This document shows, piece after piece, positions 33,929 through 42,744 of a stretch of 64,000 nt of DNA. Each line of letters starts with the position of its first letter. The stretch's first letter is position 1. Both the position numbers and the translations under genes were made by a program. Source of the stretch: Rufibacter glacialis (GTDB lineage: Bacteria > Bacteroidota > Bacteroidia > Cytophagales > Hymenobacteraceae); NCBI RefSeq assembly GCF_008271745.1, contig NZ_VKKZ01000010.1, positions 62,001 to 126,000 on the forward strand, written 5' to 3'. The notes beneath the pieces are model-generated. The model was not told the origin of the DNA and did no database searches. It worked only from the letters and a program-made list of their open reading frames with translations.

Positions 33929-35722
33929 ATGGCACAAGATGTTTTTGTGATTGGGGTAGATTACGGGTCAGACTCCGTGCGGTCAGTGGTAGTCAATGCC
34001 CAAAACGGCCAGGAAGTTGCTTCTTCGGTGTTTTACTATCCGCGCTGGCGCGAAGGGGCTTATTGTGACCCCACGCAGAACCAGTTCAGGCAACACCCCC
34101 TGGACTATATAGAAGGACTGGAGTTTACCATCAAAGAGTGCCTGCAGAAAGCGGGTGCCGCGGTGGCGGAGAACGTGAAAGGCATCTCCGTGGATACCAC
34201 CGGCTCCACCCCGGTGGCGGTGAACCAGCAAGGAACGCCACTAGCCCTGCTGCCTGAGTTCGCGGAAAACCCCAACGCCATGTTCGTGCTCTGGAAAGAC
34301 CACACCGGCGTACAGGAAGCCGCTGAAATCAATGCCCACGCCGCCACGTTCAAGCCGAACTACCTGCAATTCGTGGGGGGGATCTACTCCTCAGAATGGT
34401 TCTGGGCCAAGTTGCTGCACGTGCTTCGGGCAGACGCCCAAGTGCGTGAGGCCACCTATTCCTGGGTGGAGCACTGTGATTGGATTCCATTTTTGCTCAC
34501 CGGCGGTACCCAGGTGGAGGCCATGAAGCGGGGCGTTTGTTCCGCGGGCCATAAATCCCTCTGGGCCGCTGAGTTTGGAGGGCTTCCGCCCAATGAGTTC
34601 TTTTCTTCCCTGGACCCCGTGCTGAACGGCTTCACCTCCCGCCTGTTCCAGGAAACCTATACCGCTGATCAGGCGGCTGGTCAGCTAAGTCCGGAATGGG
34701 CCAAACGCCTGGGCTTGTCTACCCAGGTAGTGGTGGGCGTGGGGGCCTTTGACGCCCACATGGGCGCCGTAGGCGGACAGATTGAGCCTTACCACCTGAG
34801 CAAAGTAATGGGCACCTCTACCTGTGACATGCTGGTAACTCCTCTAGAGGAAATAGGCGACACTTTGGTGAATGGAATCTGCGGCCAGGTGCCGGGTTCC
34901 GTGATTCCCGGCATGATGGGGCTGGAAGCGGGCCAATCTGCTTTTGGGGATACCTATGCCTGGTTCAAGAAGATCTTGCTGTGGCCCTTGCAGAATCTGC
35001 TGGCCAATTCAAAGGTGATTGACGCCGCAACCGCTCAGGCCTTGGTAGAAGAGGTTTCCGCCAGGATTATCCCAGAGTTGAGCCTTGCCGCTGATCAGAT
35101 TCCGTTGTCAGAGAACAACGAGTTTGGCATTGACTGGTTCAACGGCCGGCGTACGCCAGATGCGAACCAGGTCTTGAAAGGGGCTCTCTCGGGTCTTAGC
35201 CTGGGAAGTGATGCCCCGCGCGTGTTCAGAGCTTTGGTAGAAGCCACCTGTTTTGGCGCCAAGAAGATTGTAGACCGGTTCAATGAGCAGGGCGTGCCGG
35301 TGAAAGGCCTGATTGGGTTGGGCGGCGTGGCCCGTAAATCGCCGTTCATCATGCAGATGATGGCCGATGTCATGAACATGCCCATCCGGATCCATAAATC
35401 AGAGCAGACCTGCGCCCTGGGCGCGGCCATGTTCGCCGCCACCGCAGCTGGCCTATATGCCCGGGTAGAAGACGCCATGGCCGCCATGGGCCAAGGGTTT
35501 GATCTGGAGTATTTCCCTAACCCAGAAAAGGTAGACCTGTACGCCAAGCGCTACCAGCACTACACAGAGCTAGGCGGTTTCCTGGACCGCCACAGTACCG
35601 CCGGCAACCCTGCCTCGCTCGCTGACCTTCCTGAGGTAAGCAGTCCCGCCCAGGACGGGCAAACCAGAAGCTCAACCTCACCGCAAGCGCTACAAGGCAT
35701 TTCCCAGACCACTGCCAGATAA
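33929..35722 (+). CDS. araB: Ribulokinase
   Basis: Phosphorylates L-ribulose to L-ribulose 5-phosphate using ATP. FGGY sugar-kinase fold, 597 residues. The N-terminal phosphate loop is GVDYGSDSVRS, and GVGAFDAHMGAVGG and GLGGVARKSPFIMQMMAD, in two blocks, mark the nucleotide and sugar sites. The start is ATG 33929 rather than the upstream TTG at 33908. The last ~40 residues are a Ser/Thr/Gln-rich tail not seen in most family members. It is 6 nt before araD, a tight operon. Confidence 0.95.
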   Translation: MAQDVFVIGVDYGSDSVRSVVVNAQNGQEVASSVFYYPRWREGAYCDPTQNQFRQHPLDYIEGLEFTIKECLQKAGAAVAENVKGISVDTTGSTPVAVNQQGTPLALLPEFAENPNAMFVLWKDHTGVQEAAEINAHAATFKPNYLQFVGGIYSSEWFWAKLLHVLRADAQVREATYSWVEHCDWIPFLLTGGTQVEAMKRGVCSAGHKSLWAAEFGGLPPNEFFSSLDPVLNGFTSRLFQETYTADQAAGQLSPEWAKRLGLSTQVVVGVGAFDAHMGAVGGQIEPYHLSKVMGTSTCDMLVTPLEEIGDTLVNGICGQVPGSVIPGMMGLEAGQSAFGDTYAWFKKILLWPLQNLLANSKVIDAATAQALVEEVSARIIPELSLAADQIPLSENNEFGIDWFNGRRTPDANQVLKGALSGLSLGSDAPRVFRALVEATCFGAKKIVDRFNEQGVPVKGLIGLGGVARKSPFIMQMMADVMNMPIRIHKSEQTCALGAAMFAATAAGLYARVEDAMAAMGQGFDLEYFPNPEKVDLYAKRYQHYTELGGFLDRHSTAGNPASLADLPEVSSPAQDGQTRSSTSPQALQGISQTTAR

Positions 35723-35728
35723 GCATCC

Positions 35729-36427
35729 ATGAGTTCTTTCCAGCACATAAAAGAAGAGGCCTACCAAGCCAACATGCAATTGCCCAAACTGGGGCTGGTG
35801 TTATTCACCTTCGGGAATGTGAGCGCCGTTGACCGTTCGCGGGGCGTATTCGCCATCAAACCCAGCGGGGTGCCCTATGAAGACCTGTCGCCGGAGAAAA
35901 TGGTGGTGGTGGACTTTGACGGCAACACTGTGGAAGGATTTCTGCGGCCTTCGTCTGATACCAAAACCCACGCGGTGTTGTACAAGCATTGGGAGAAGAT
36001 AGGGGGCATTGTGCACACGCATTCCACCTACGCTACCGCCTGGGCCCAAGCCCAACGGGACATTCCCATCTACGGTACCACCCACGCGGACCACCTCACC
36101 ACAGACGTTCCCTGCGCGCCTCCTATGGATGATGTTCTGATCCAGGGGAATTACGAGCACGAGACGGGTTTCCAGATCATGAACTACCTGCGGGCAAAAG
36201 GCATGAGCTATGAAGAGGTGGAGATGGTATTGGTAGGAAACCACGCGCCCTTCACCTGGGGCAAAGACGCCCAGAAAGCGGTGTACAACAGCGCCGTGGT
36301 AGAGGAGATTGCCCGCATGGCTTTCCTCACCGAGCAGATAAGACCGCAGGTGCCGCGCCTGCAAGACTCGCTCATCAAGAAACACTTTGAAAGAAAGCAC
36401 GGCCCAGATTCCTACTACGGCCAGTAA
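35729..36427 (+). CDS. araD: L-ribulose-5-phosphate 4-epimerase
   Basis: Converts L-ribulose 5-phosphate to D-xylulose 5-phosphate through a retro-aldol step with a metal. Class II aldolase fold, 232 residues. The metal ligands match E. coli AraD offset by one: H96 and H98 (GGIVHTHST) and H172 (GNHAPF), with D77 in the phosphate/acid position. It lies between araB and araA with short gaps. Confidence 0.95.
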   Translation: MSSFQHIKEEAYQANMQLPKLGLVLFTFGNVSAVDRSRGVFAIKPSGVPYEDLSPEKMVVVDFDGNTVEGFLRPSSDTKTHAVLYKHWEKIGGIVHTHSTYATAWAQAQRDIPIYGTTHADHLTTDVPCAPPMDDVLIQGNYEHETGFQIMNYLRAKGMSYEEVEMVLVGNHAPFTWGKDAQKAVYNSAVVEEIARMAFLTEQIRPQVPRLQDSLIKKHFERKHGPDSYYGQ

Positions 36428-36490
36428 CCTATACCTAAACCAACATTTGAACCATCGGCAAGCTTCCTGCTTTGCCTTTTTTAGCATACT

Positions 36491-37990
36491 ATGATTGATC
36501 TAAAACAATTTGAGGTCTGGTTCATTACCGGTAGCCAGCACCTGTACGGCGAAGAAACCCTGAACCAGGTAGCCGCCCACTCCCAGGAGATCGTGAAAGG
36601 CTTAGACGGTGCCGCCCAGATTCCGGTGCGGGTGGTGTTCAAACCCACGGTGAAAACCACCGAAGAGATTTTTCAGGTATGTCAGGAGGCCAACGTAGCT
36701 GAAAACTGTATTGGCGTGATCACCTGGATGCACACCTTCTCGCCCGCCAAAATGTGGATCAGGGGCTTGAAAGCCCTCAAGAAACCCTTGCTGCACTTGC
36801 ACACTCAGTTCAACCAGGATATTCCCTGGAACTCCATAGACATGGATTTCATGAACCTGAACCAGAGCGCCCACGGTGACCGCGAGTTCGGGTTTATGGT
36901 GTCCCGTATGCGGATTGACCGCAAAGTGGTGGTGGGCCACTGGCAAGACCCCGAGGTGATCCAGGAGATTAACAACTGGTGCCGCGTGGCTGCCGGGTGG
37001 TTTGACTGGCAGGGCGCCAAGTTCGTGCGGTTCGGGGATAACATGCGCTACGTGGCCGTGACCGAAGGCGACAAAGTGGAGGCGGAACTGAAATTCGGCT
37101 TTGCGGTGAACACCCACGGCATCGGTGACCTGGTGCAGGTGATCAACGCCGTCTCTGAGCAAGCCATTGACCAACTGGTACAGGAGTATGAAAGCCAGTA
37201 CACCGTAGCCGAAAACCTGCTGGAAGGCGGCGCGCAGCGGGATTCGTTGCGGGAGGCGGCTAAGATAGAGATCGGTTTACGCACCTTTCTGGAAAAAGGA
37301 GGCTATAAAGGCTTCTCAGATACCTTTGAGGATTTACACGGCATAGTGCAGTTGCCGGGCATTGCCGTGCAGCGCCTCATGGCCGACGGCTACGGCTTTG
37401 CCGGCGAGGGCGACTGGAAAACCGCCGCCTTGGTGCGGGCCATGAAAGTGATGGGCAGCGGCCTGCCGGGCGCCAACGCCTTCATGGAAGACTACACCTA
37501 CCACTTTGACCCAGACAACTCCTTGGTGTTAGGGTCACACATGCTGGAGGTAGACGCAGCCCTGGCCGCAGATAAACCTTCCTGTGAGGTGCACCCTTTG
37601 GGTATTGGCGGCAAAGCTGATCCGGTGCGCCTGGTGTTCAACGTGGGTGCCGGGCCAGCCCTAAACGCCTCGGTGGTGGACATGGGCAACCGGTTCCGGT
37701 TGATCGTGAACGAAGTGGAAGCCGTGGCCCCCCAGCATGATCTGCCCAACCTACCCGTAGCCCGCGTGCTCTGGAAACCCCTGCCCGACATGAAAACCGG
37801 TTGCGCCGCCTGGATTCTGGCCGGCGGGGCCCACCACACCTGCTACAGCCAGAACATCAGCGCTGAGCAGCTGCAGGACTTCGCCGAGATGGCCGGTATT
37901 GAGTGCGTGGTCATTGGCAGAGACACCAAACTGCCCCAACTAAAGAACGAACTCCGCTGGAGCGAGATGTTTTACCAAAGAAATTTCTAA
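36491..37990 (+). CDS. araA: L-arabinose isomerase
   Basis: Isomerises L-arabinose to L-ribulose, the first intracellular step. 499 residues, as in E. coli (500). Family hallmarks are the N-terminal [16 protein letters not shown] and the manganese-site stretches [27 protein letters not shown] and GGAHHTCYS. Last gene of araBDA, with a terminator after it. The order B-D-A and the intact motifs leave little doubt. Confidence 0.96.
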   Translation: MIDLKQFEVWFITGSQHLYGEETLNQVAAHSQEIVKGLDGAAQIPVRVVFKPTVKTTEEIFQVCQEANVAENCIGVITWMHTFSPAKMWIRGLKALKKPLLHLHTQFNQDIPWNSIDMDFMNLNQSAHGDREFGFMVSRMRIDRKVVVGHWQDPEVIQEINNWCRVAAGWFDWQGAKFVRFGDNMRYVAVTEGDKVEAELKFGFAVNTHGIGDLVQVINAVSEQAIDQLVQEYESQYTVAENLLEGGAQRDSLREAAKIEIGLRTFLEKGGYKGFSDTFEDLHGIVQLPGIAVQRLMADGYGFAGEGDWKTAALVRAMKVMGSGLPGANAFMEDYTYHFDPDNSLVLGSHMLEVDAALAADKPSCEVHPLGIGGKADPVRLVFNVGAGPALNASVVDMGNRFRLIVNEVEAVAPQHDLPNLPVARVLWKPLPDMKTGCAAWILAGGAHHTCYSQNISAEQLQDFAEMAGIECVVIGRDTKLPQLKNELRWSEMFYQRNF

Positions 37991-38000
37991 AACACGCATT

Positions 38001-38028
38001 AAACGGCTTCCGGCAACGGGAGCCGTTT
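38001..38028 (+). terminator. Hairpin after araA
   Basis: AAACGGCT (38001-38008) pairs with AGCCGTTT (38021-38028), with a 12-nt loop that is itself partly self-complementary (TCCGGCAACGGG), followed by GGTTTT. Confidence 0.65.
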
Positions 38029-38029
38029 G

Positions 38030-38066
38030 GTTTTAAGCCTGTTTTACAGAAATGAGCCCTAAAAAC
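38030..38066. repeat. 36-bp palindrome family, copy 16
   Basis: 37 nt directly after the araA hairpin. GTTTTAAGCCTGTTTTAC, then AGAAATGAGCCCTAAAAAC. Confidence 0.75.
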
Positions 38067-38099
38067 GATAACGCGCACCACAACGGTACCGCCCACTCA

Positions 38100-38136
38100 A
38101 AAGACCTCGCAGTGTCCGAAGGTCCTGCGAGTGTCT
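38100..38136. repeat. Diverged GACCTCGCAG-type hairpin
   Basis: AGACCTCGCAG and CTGCGAGTGTCT form an imperfect stem. It recalls the hairpin at 15011-15043 in style but is not identical. Confidence 0.45.
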
Positions 38137-38289
38137 GGGCCAATACTGTAGGAATATGTAAAAGGGCAACTACAAGAGATTGCCCCTGCATTCAAGGCAT
38201 TGATTACAACTTCGCAGACGATTCCAGCGCAGAATCCGTAAGTTTAGGCGTCTGTTTCGGCAGATGGAGGTGAGAAGAAGACCTGGCAC

Positions 38290-38997
38290 GTGAAAGACTA
38301 TCTGCTGTTTATAGACATAGAAGCCTCTGGGCTGCCGCTGGAGTGGGAAGTGCCCTACGCTCAGGAAGGCAATTGGCCGCACACGGTGCAGGTGGCCTGG
38401 CTGGTCTATACCCAGGCCGGGGAGGAAGTCAAACGGGAGAACCACTACATCCGGCCCGACGATTTTGAGGTCAGCCCCGCCTCCATCCAGGTCCATTCGC
38501 TCACGCCGGAATTCCTTTTGGCCCAGGGGGAAACCCGGCTGGAGGTCATGCAGCAACTACAGGCAGATCTGCTTCACTACCAACCCATGGTGGTGGGGCA
38601 TTTCATGCAGTTTGATTACCATGTCTTGAGCGCCGATTTCTACCGGTCGGGTTTACCGGCTCCTTTTGAGAAACTGCCGGTATTCTGTACCATGATCGCT
38701 TCTTCAGAGGTGACGCACCTGCCGCGCAAGAAATACCTGCGCCTGGGCGAACTGTACAGCCTCCTGTTCCACACCTCCCTGGAAAACCAGCACAACGCCG
38801 TGGTAGATGCCCGGGCCACTGCCCAGAGTTTTTTTGAGCTTCGGCACCGCCGCATGATCACGCCCCAGTCCATTGACCGGCAACAGGAACGCCCCTACAC
38901 CACCCAGAAGCAGATGAGCCCGCCGCGCCGGTTTCCGCTTTGGCTGGTTGCCGCCCTGGGGGCTCTTTTCGTTTTCTTACTTTTCTACTGGCTATGA
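38290..38997 (+). CDS. DnaQ-like 3'-5' exonuclease with a C-terminal membrane helix
   Basis: DEDDh exonuclease fold, 235 residues. The active-site residues are visible: D9 and E11 (LFIDIEASG), D109 (GHFMQFDYHVL), H168 and D173 (QHNAVVDARAT). Residues 213-235 are a hydrophobic tail (LWLVAALGALFVFLLFYW) that should anchor the protein in the membrane with the enzyme in the cytoplasm; this is unusual for a DnaQ homologue. The start is GTG 38290. It overlaps the next gene by 4 nt (ATGA). In many bacteria a DUF294/CBS protein and an epsilon-like exonuclease are neighbours, but their joint role is not known to me. Confidence 0.9.
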   Translation: MKDYLLFIDIEASGLPLEWEVPYAQEGNWPHTVQVAWLVYTQAGEEVKRENHYIRPDDFEVSPASIQVHSLTPEFLLAQGETRLEVMQQLQADLLHYQPMVVGHFMQFDYHVLSADFYRSGLPAPFEKLPVFCTMIASSEVTHLPRKKYLRLGELYSLLFHTSLENQHNAVVDARATAQSFFELRHRRMITPQSIDRQQERPYTTQKQMSPPRRFPLWLVAALGALFVFLLFYWL

Positions 38998-40901
38998 ACG
39001 ACCGTCTGCAATTTCTGAAGAGCGTAAAGCCATTCCATTTGCTGGCGGATGATGTGTTGCTGGGTGTGCTGGACCTGCTGCAGGAAGTACGCTACAGCAA
39101 AGACACCATCATCTACCACCAACAGGCCACCAAGCTGCGGGGCGTAGACCTCATCGCCGAAGGGGAATACGAGTCTTTCTTCTATGACAGCGCCCAGAAC
39201 AAACGGGTGCTGGAGCACCACGGCAAAGGCTACTGCTTTGGGGGTATTTCCATGCTGCTCAACCGCAAGAAATCTTTGCGCACGGTCATCGCCAAGAAAG
39301 GCACGGTGGTGTTCTTCCTGCACCGCAGAGACTTCAGGGCTTTGGCGGCCTCGCATGAAGGGTTCCTGCATTATTTTACCCAGGAGTTTGGGGTGCGCAT
39401 GCTCAACGAGGAGTTTGCGCATTTCGTGAAGCGGCCTACCTCTTTTGAGGAGAACTACATTGCCACCGACCAACTTTATTCCCGCCGCATTGAGAGCGTG
39501 GAGTACCGCGATATTGTCACCTGCGCCAGTACCGCCCCCATCTATACTGCAGCCCGCATCATGGCTGAGCATAAGACCAGCTGTATCTTCGTGAAGAACG
39601 AGGTAGGGCAGATTGCTGGTTACATCACGGATATCACGCTGCGCGACAATGTGGTGGCGGCCCAGGAAGACGTGCGCGGGCAGGTGAAGGAGATCATGGA
39701 CAACCCCATTGTGTCTATCTCCAAAGACGCCTATGTGTATGAGGCCATCCTGCTCATGTTCCGCACCAAAACCCGTTACCTGCTCATTGAGGATCAGGGC
39801 CAGTACGTGGGCATGATCAGTAGAAGCAAGCTGCTGAGCGACCAGGCCCAGTCGCCGTTCGTGTTCATCCAGTCGGTGAAGCTGGCGCGTACCGTGAATG
39901 AGTTGCGGGAAAAGTGGCAACGGGTGCCCGAGATTGTGATGCAGCTGCTGCAGCGCGGCGCCCGGTCTGAGATCATCAACCAGGTGGTCACCACCGTGGC
40001 TGATACCATTGCCCAGAAGGTGATTGAGGAGGTGATCGCCATCTGCGGCCCGGCCCCGGCCAAGTTCGTGTTCATGGTGCTGGGCAGCGAGGGCCGCAAA
40101 GAGCAGACCCTGAAGACCGACCAGGACAATGCCATCATCTATGAAGACAAGGCCAACGAGCAGCGCGAACTGGTGCGGGCGTATTTTCTGAAGTTCGCTG
40201 ACATGGTTTCTGAGAAGCTGGATTATATTGGGTTTAGTTACTGCACCGGCGGGTATATGGCCAAGAACCCCGACTGGACGCATTCGCTTTCTTACTGGAA
40301 GCGCAATTACCACGGCTGGATGCAGGAGATCGTGCCCGAGACAGCCATCAAGTTCTCCACCTTCTTTGACTGCCGCTACATCTACGGAGACCCTGCCATC
40401 ATGCAGGAACTGCTCTCTTTCCTGGACGAGGAACTGCAGAAACCTATGCCGCGCCTCTTCTTCCACATGGCCAAGAACGCCCTGCAGTATGAGCCGCCCC
40501 TTACGTTCTTCAACAACATCAGAACGTTCACGGTGGGCTCGCAGCAGGTGTTTGACATTAAGAAAGCCATGACGCCCATTGTAGACCTGGTGCGGGTGCA
40601 CGCCCTGCAGAACCGCATTTTCAAAACCAATACCGGCGAGCGCATAGAGGCTTTGGCCGAGGCTGGGGTTTTCACCGAGAAGCAATGCCAGGAACTCATG
40701 CAGTCGTACTACTACCTCATGGGGCTACGGCTGCGCAAACAGGCCAGCCAGATCATGCAAGACAAAAGCGAGCCAGACAATTACCTGGACCTCCAGAGCC
40801 TTACCAAGATAGAGCAGGTGACGCTCAAGGAAATCTTCAGAACCATCAGTGACTTCCAGCTGGGCATCAAGGTGCAGTTCACCAACAGCCTGTTTGGGTA
40901 G
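38994..40901 (+). CDS. cNMP-binding / CBS / DUF294 nucleotidyltransferase-like protein
   Basis: 635 residues in four parts: cyclic-nucleotide-binding fold (about 10-135), CBS pair (about 165-285), nucleotidyltransferase domain (about 305-450) and a helical substrate-binding domain (about 480-620). The nucleotidyltransferase keeps GSEGRKEQ and the metal-binding pair in KTDQDNA (364-378; D376 and D378). This layout resembles the uridylyltransferase GlnD family but without ACT or HD domains. The start at ATG 38994 overlaps the exonuclease stop by 4 nt, so the two are translationally coupled. Substrate unknown; a nucleotide-sensing regulator is the inference. Confidence 0.92.
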   Translation: MNDRLQFLKSVKPFHLLADDVLLGVLDLLQEVRYSKDTIIYHQQATKLRGVDLIAEGEYESFFYDSAQNKRVLEHHGKGYCFGGISMLLNRKKSLRTVIAKKGTVVFFLHRRDFRALAASHEGFLHYFTQEFGVRMLNEEFAHFVKRPTSFEENYIATDQLYSRRIESVEYRDIVTCASTAPIYTAARIMAEHKTSCIFVKNEVGQIAGYITDITLRDNVVAAQEDVRGQVKEIMDNPIVSISKDAYVYEAILLMFRTKTRYLLIEDQGQYVGMISRSKLLSDQAQSPFVFIQSVKLARTVNELREKWQRVPEIVMQLLQRGARSEIINQVVTTVADTIAQKVIEEVIAICGPAPAKFVFMVLGSEGRKEQTLKTDQDNAIIYEDKANEQRELVRAYFLKFADMVSEKLDYIGFSYCTGGYMAKNPDWTHSLSYWKRNYHGWMQEIVPETAIKFSTFFDCRYIYGDPAIMQELLSFLDEELQKPMPRLFFHMAKNALQYEPPLTFFNNIRTFTVGSQQVFDIKKAMTPIVDLVRVHALQNRIFKTNTGERIEALAEAGVFTEKQCQELMQSYYYLMGLRLRKQASQIMQDKSEPDNYLDLQSLTKIEQVTLKEIFRTISDFQLGIKVQFTNSLFG

Positions 40902-40927
40902 AAGTGTTGGATAGAAGGCAGGTACTC

Positions 40928-40963
40928 GTTTAGAGGCTGTTTTCCGGGAAATAGGCTTAATGC
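40928..40963. repeat. 36-bp palindrome family, copy 17
   Basis: 36 nt. GTTTAGAGGCTGTTTTCC, then GGGAAATAGGCTTAATGC. It starts 27 nt after the DUF294 gene. Confidence 0.75.
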
Positions 40964-41049
40964 AGACCGTTTTGATGGTAGGTGAAGCGAGAATTCATGT
41001 GCTCTTTCCTTTACCATGTATCATTCTTCTACCATGTATCACCCCTCCT

Positions 41050-41140
41050 TTGTCATCTTGGAAAGATCTTGTGAGCGAACGGTAGAATCGTTTCTTAAAC
41101 GTCTTTTCAGTTTGCCCACAAGATCCTTTCAGGATGACAA
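41050..41140. repeat. Long inverted repeat, second copy of the TCATC family
   Basis: The arms 41050-41073 and 41117-41140 pair over 24 nt with three mismatches and a 43-nt spacer. The right arm contains AAGATCCTTTCAGGATGACA, identical to the nuoF-nuoG element, and the spacers differ. Confidence 0.8.
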
Positions 41141-41171
41141 GGGGGGAGGGAGGATCGGCCCATTAGAAACT

Positions 41172-41238
41172 ATGGCGCGGATTTACTTCTGTGACTTCCT
41201 TTACTATATGGTTAGTCACGGAAGTAAATCCGCGCCAT
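41172..41238. repeat. Hairpin element with GGCGCGGATTTACTTC arms
   Basis: The arms 41172-41195 and 41215-41238 pair over 24 nt with one mismatch and a 19-nt loop. Its sequence is unrelated to the other families. Confidence 0.75.
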
Positions 41239-41264
41239 GGAAAGCTAGCTCAGGAGGAAAATAG

Positions 41265-41300
41265 GTTTTAGTCCTGTTTTTGATAAATCAACCTTAAAAC
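41265..41300. repeat. 36-bp palindrome family, copy 18
   Basis: 36 nt. GTTTTAGTCCTGTTTTTG, then ATAAATCAACCTTAAAAC. It ends 9 nt before the HAD gene stop. Confidence 0.75.
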
Positions 41301-41309
41301 AATTGCTTC

Positions 41310-41990
41310 TTACTTCTGCCCTCCAGGAAAAAGCTTTTCCAGCAAAGGATCCGTGTAATCCTGCACAAACCCGATGATGTTGTCATAGGCCGCGAATTCC
41401 TCTGGGCCGTGCATGGTGGTAATGACCAAGCAATCCATGCCGGCATTCAGGGCGGCTTCCACGCCTTTGGGCGCGTCTTCAAATACCAGGCAATTCTTGG
41501 GGTCCACACCCAGTTGTTCAGCGGCTTTCAGGAAGGTCTCGGGGTGGGGCTTGCTCTTGTTTACGTCATCGGCGCTGATCAGGGCCTGGAAGTAGGGACG
41601 CAGGTGCAGGTTGTCTACTACAAAGTCAATGTTGAAGGTAATGGCGGCGGTGGCAATGGCCATCTGGATCTTGTTTTCGGCCGCTTTTTTCAAAAACACG
41701 TCTAAACCCTTGATCAGCCGCAGGTGCGAGATGTATTCTTTTTGGTAGATTTTCTCTTTTTGCACCGATAAGCGGTCGGCTTCTTCCTGGGTGAAGCGGC
41801 CCTCGCCGAAGAACCGGGCCAGCACCTCGCTGTTCTTGCCGTACATCTGGGCCTTCACCTCTTCCCGGCTGAAGGAGCCCTCCAGGTCCTGGGTCAGGAT
41901 CTGGTGCCAGGCTTCGGTGTGGAAATCCATGTCGTCAATCATGGTGCCGTTCATGTCAAACAAGAAGGCTTGGTAAGAAGGGGTAGGCAT
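41310..41990 (-). CDS. HAD-superfamily hydrolase, beta-phosphoglucomutase-like
   Basis: 226 residues, class with an alpha-helical cap, acting on a small phosphorylated sugar. Motif I reads FLFDMNGTMIDD: the nucleophile D12 is present but the usual second Asp is N14. Motif II is the Thr in AIATAAIT, and motif III/IV are KSKPHPE and FEDAPKGVEAA. The Asp-to-Asn change removes the normal acid/base, so activity may be altered; the residues are otherwise intact. It is a single gene, convergent with DUF294. Confidence 0.88.
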   Translation of the reverse strand: MPTPSYQAFLFDMNGTMIDDMDFHTEAWHQILTQDLEGSFSREEVKAQMYGKNSEVLARFFGEGRFTQEEADRLSVQKEKIYQKEYISHLRLIKGLDVFLKKAAENKIQMAIATAAITFNIDFVVDNLHLRPYFQALISADDVNKSKPHPETFLKAAEQLGVDPKNCLVFEDAPKGVEAALNAGMDCLVITTMHGPEEFAAYDNIIGFVQDYTDPLLEKLFPGGQK

Positions 41991-42265
41991 AGGAGAAAAA
42001 GAATAAGGTCAAGTAGGGAATACGGGCCTGGCCCGAAAATGGACCCGTAAGGCCCCCTCTTTTATTCCAATCTTTCTTCTAGCCTCTTGTCGCAAAGGGT
42101 CGATTTGGTATAGAATGGCCGCGGTAGTAAATGGCACCAACTTCCTGGAATGGCCAGAAAAGAGCCACCTATCGGTACTGACAGAGCGCATCTGAAAAGA
42201 AGCCGTTATGCTGGGTGGCCCAGGAAATAATTGGTGCTTTTGCGCAGATAACCTAGTTTAGCGGC

Positions 42266-42724
42266 ATGATGGAATTTACGGTTGTATCCAAGGCGTTTGC
42301 TGATTTGACTCCCCAGGAACTCTATGATGTGCTGCAGCTGCGGAGTGCGGTGTTTGTAGTGGAGCAGAACTGTGTCTTCCTGGACCCCGATGGCCTGGAC
42401 GCGCCTTGCCACCATCTGTTATTCTACCGGGGCAGCACCCTGGAAGCCTATGCCCGGTTAGTGCCTGCCGGGGTTTCTTATCCAGAACGCTCCATTGGCC
42501 GCATCATCACCAGCGCCGCCGTACGGGGTACCGGTGTGGGCCAGCAGTTGGTGCAGAAAGCCATTGAGGAAACCTACCGGTTGTTCGGCCCGGGCGACAT
42601 TAAGATTGGGGCGCAGCTCTACGCCAAGAAATTCTATGAGCGGTTCGGGTTTGCCCAGTCCAGTGATGTGTACGACGAAGACGGCATTGACCACATCAAA
42701 ATGATAAGACCAACCAACGCGTGA
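42266..42724 (+). CDS. GNAT N-acetyltransferase, ElaA family
   Basis: 152 residues of the ElaA branch of GNAT acetyltransferases. The family signatures are LYDVLQLRSAVFVVEQNC near the N-terminus, GRIITSAAVRGTGVGQQLVQ (the acetyl-CoA phosphate loop) and FYERFGFAQSSDVYDEDGI. The substrate is not known for ElaA. The first ATG of an ATGATG pair (42266) is used; a TAGTTTAG box lies 10 nt upstream. A strong terminator formed on palindrome copy 19 follows. Confidence 0.88.
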   Translation: MMEFTVVSKAFADLTPQELYDVLQLRSAVFVVEQNCVFLDPDGLDAPCHHLLFYRGSTLEAYARLVPAGVSYPERSIGRIITSAAVRGTGVGQQLVQKAIEETYRLFGPGDIKIGAQLYAKKFYERFGFAQSSDVYDEDGIDHIKMIRPTNA

Positions 42725-42744
42725 GCCCGTTGGGGAACATAAGA

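Larger units (their letters stand above)
40902..41309. other. Repeat-filled gap between two convergent genes
   Basis: 408 bp without a gene. It holds palindrome copies 17 and 18, the second TCATC-hairpin (41050-41140) and a separate 24-nt hairpin element (41172-41238). Confidence 0.8.

Noticed and set aside
38985-40685. 566-codon open frame on the minus strand
   Set aside because: It lies entirely opposite the DUF294 gene and its translation is rich in His and Leu without domain features, a typical antisense shadow of GC-rich coding DNA.
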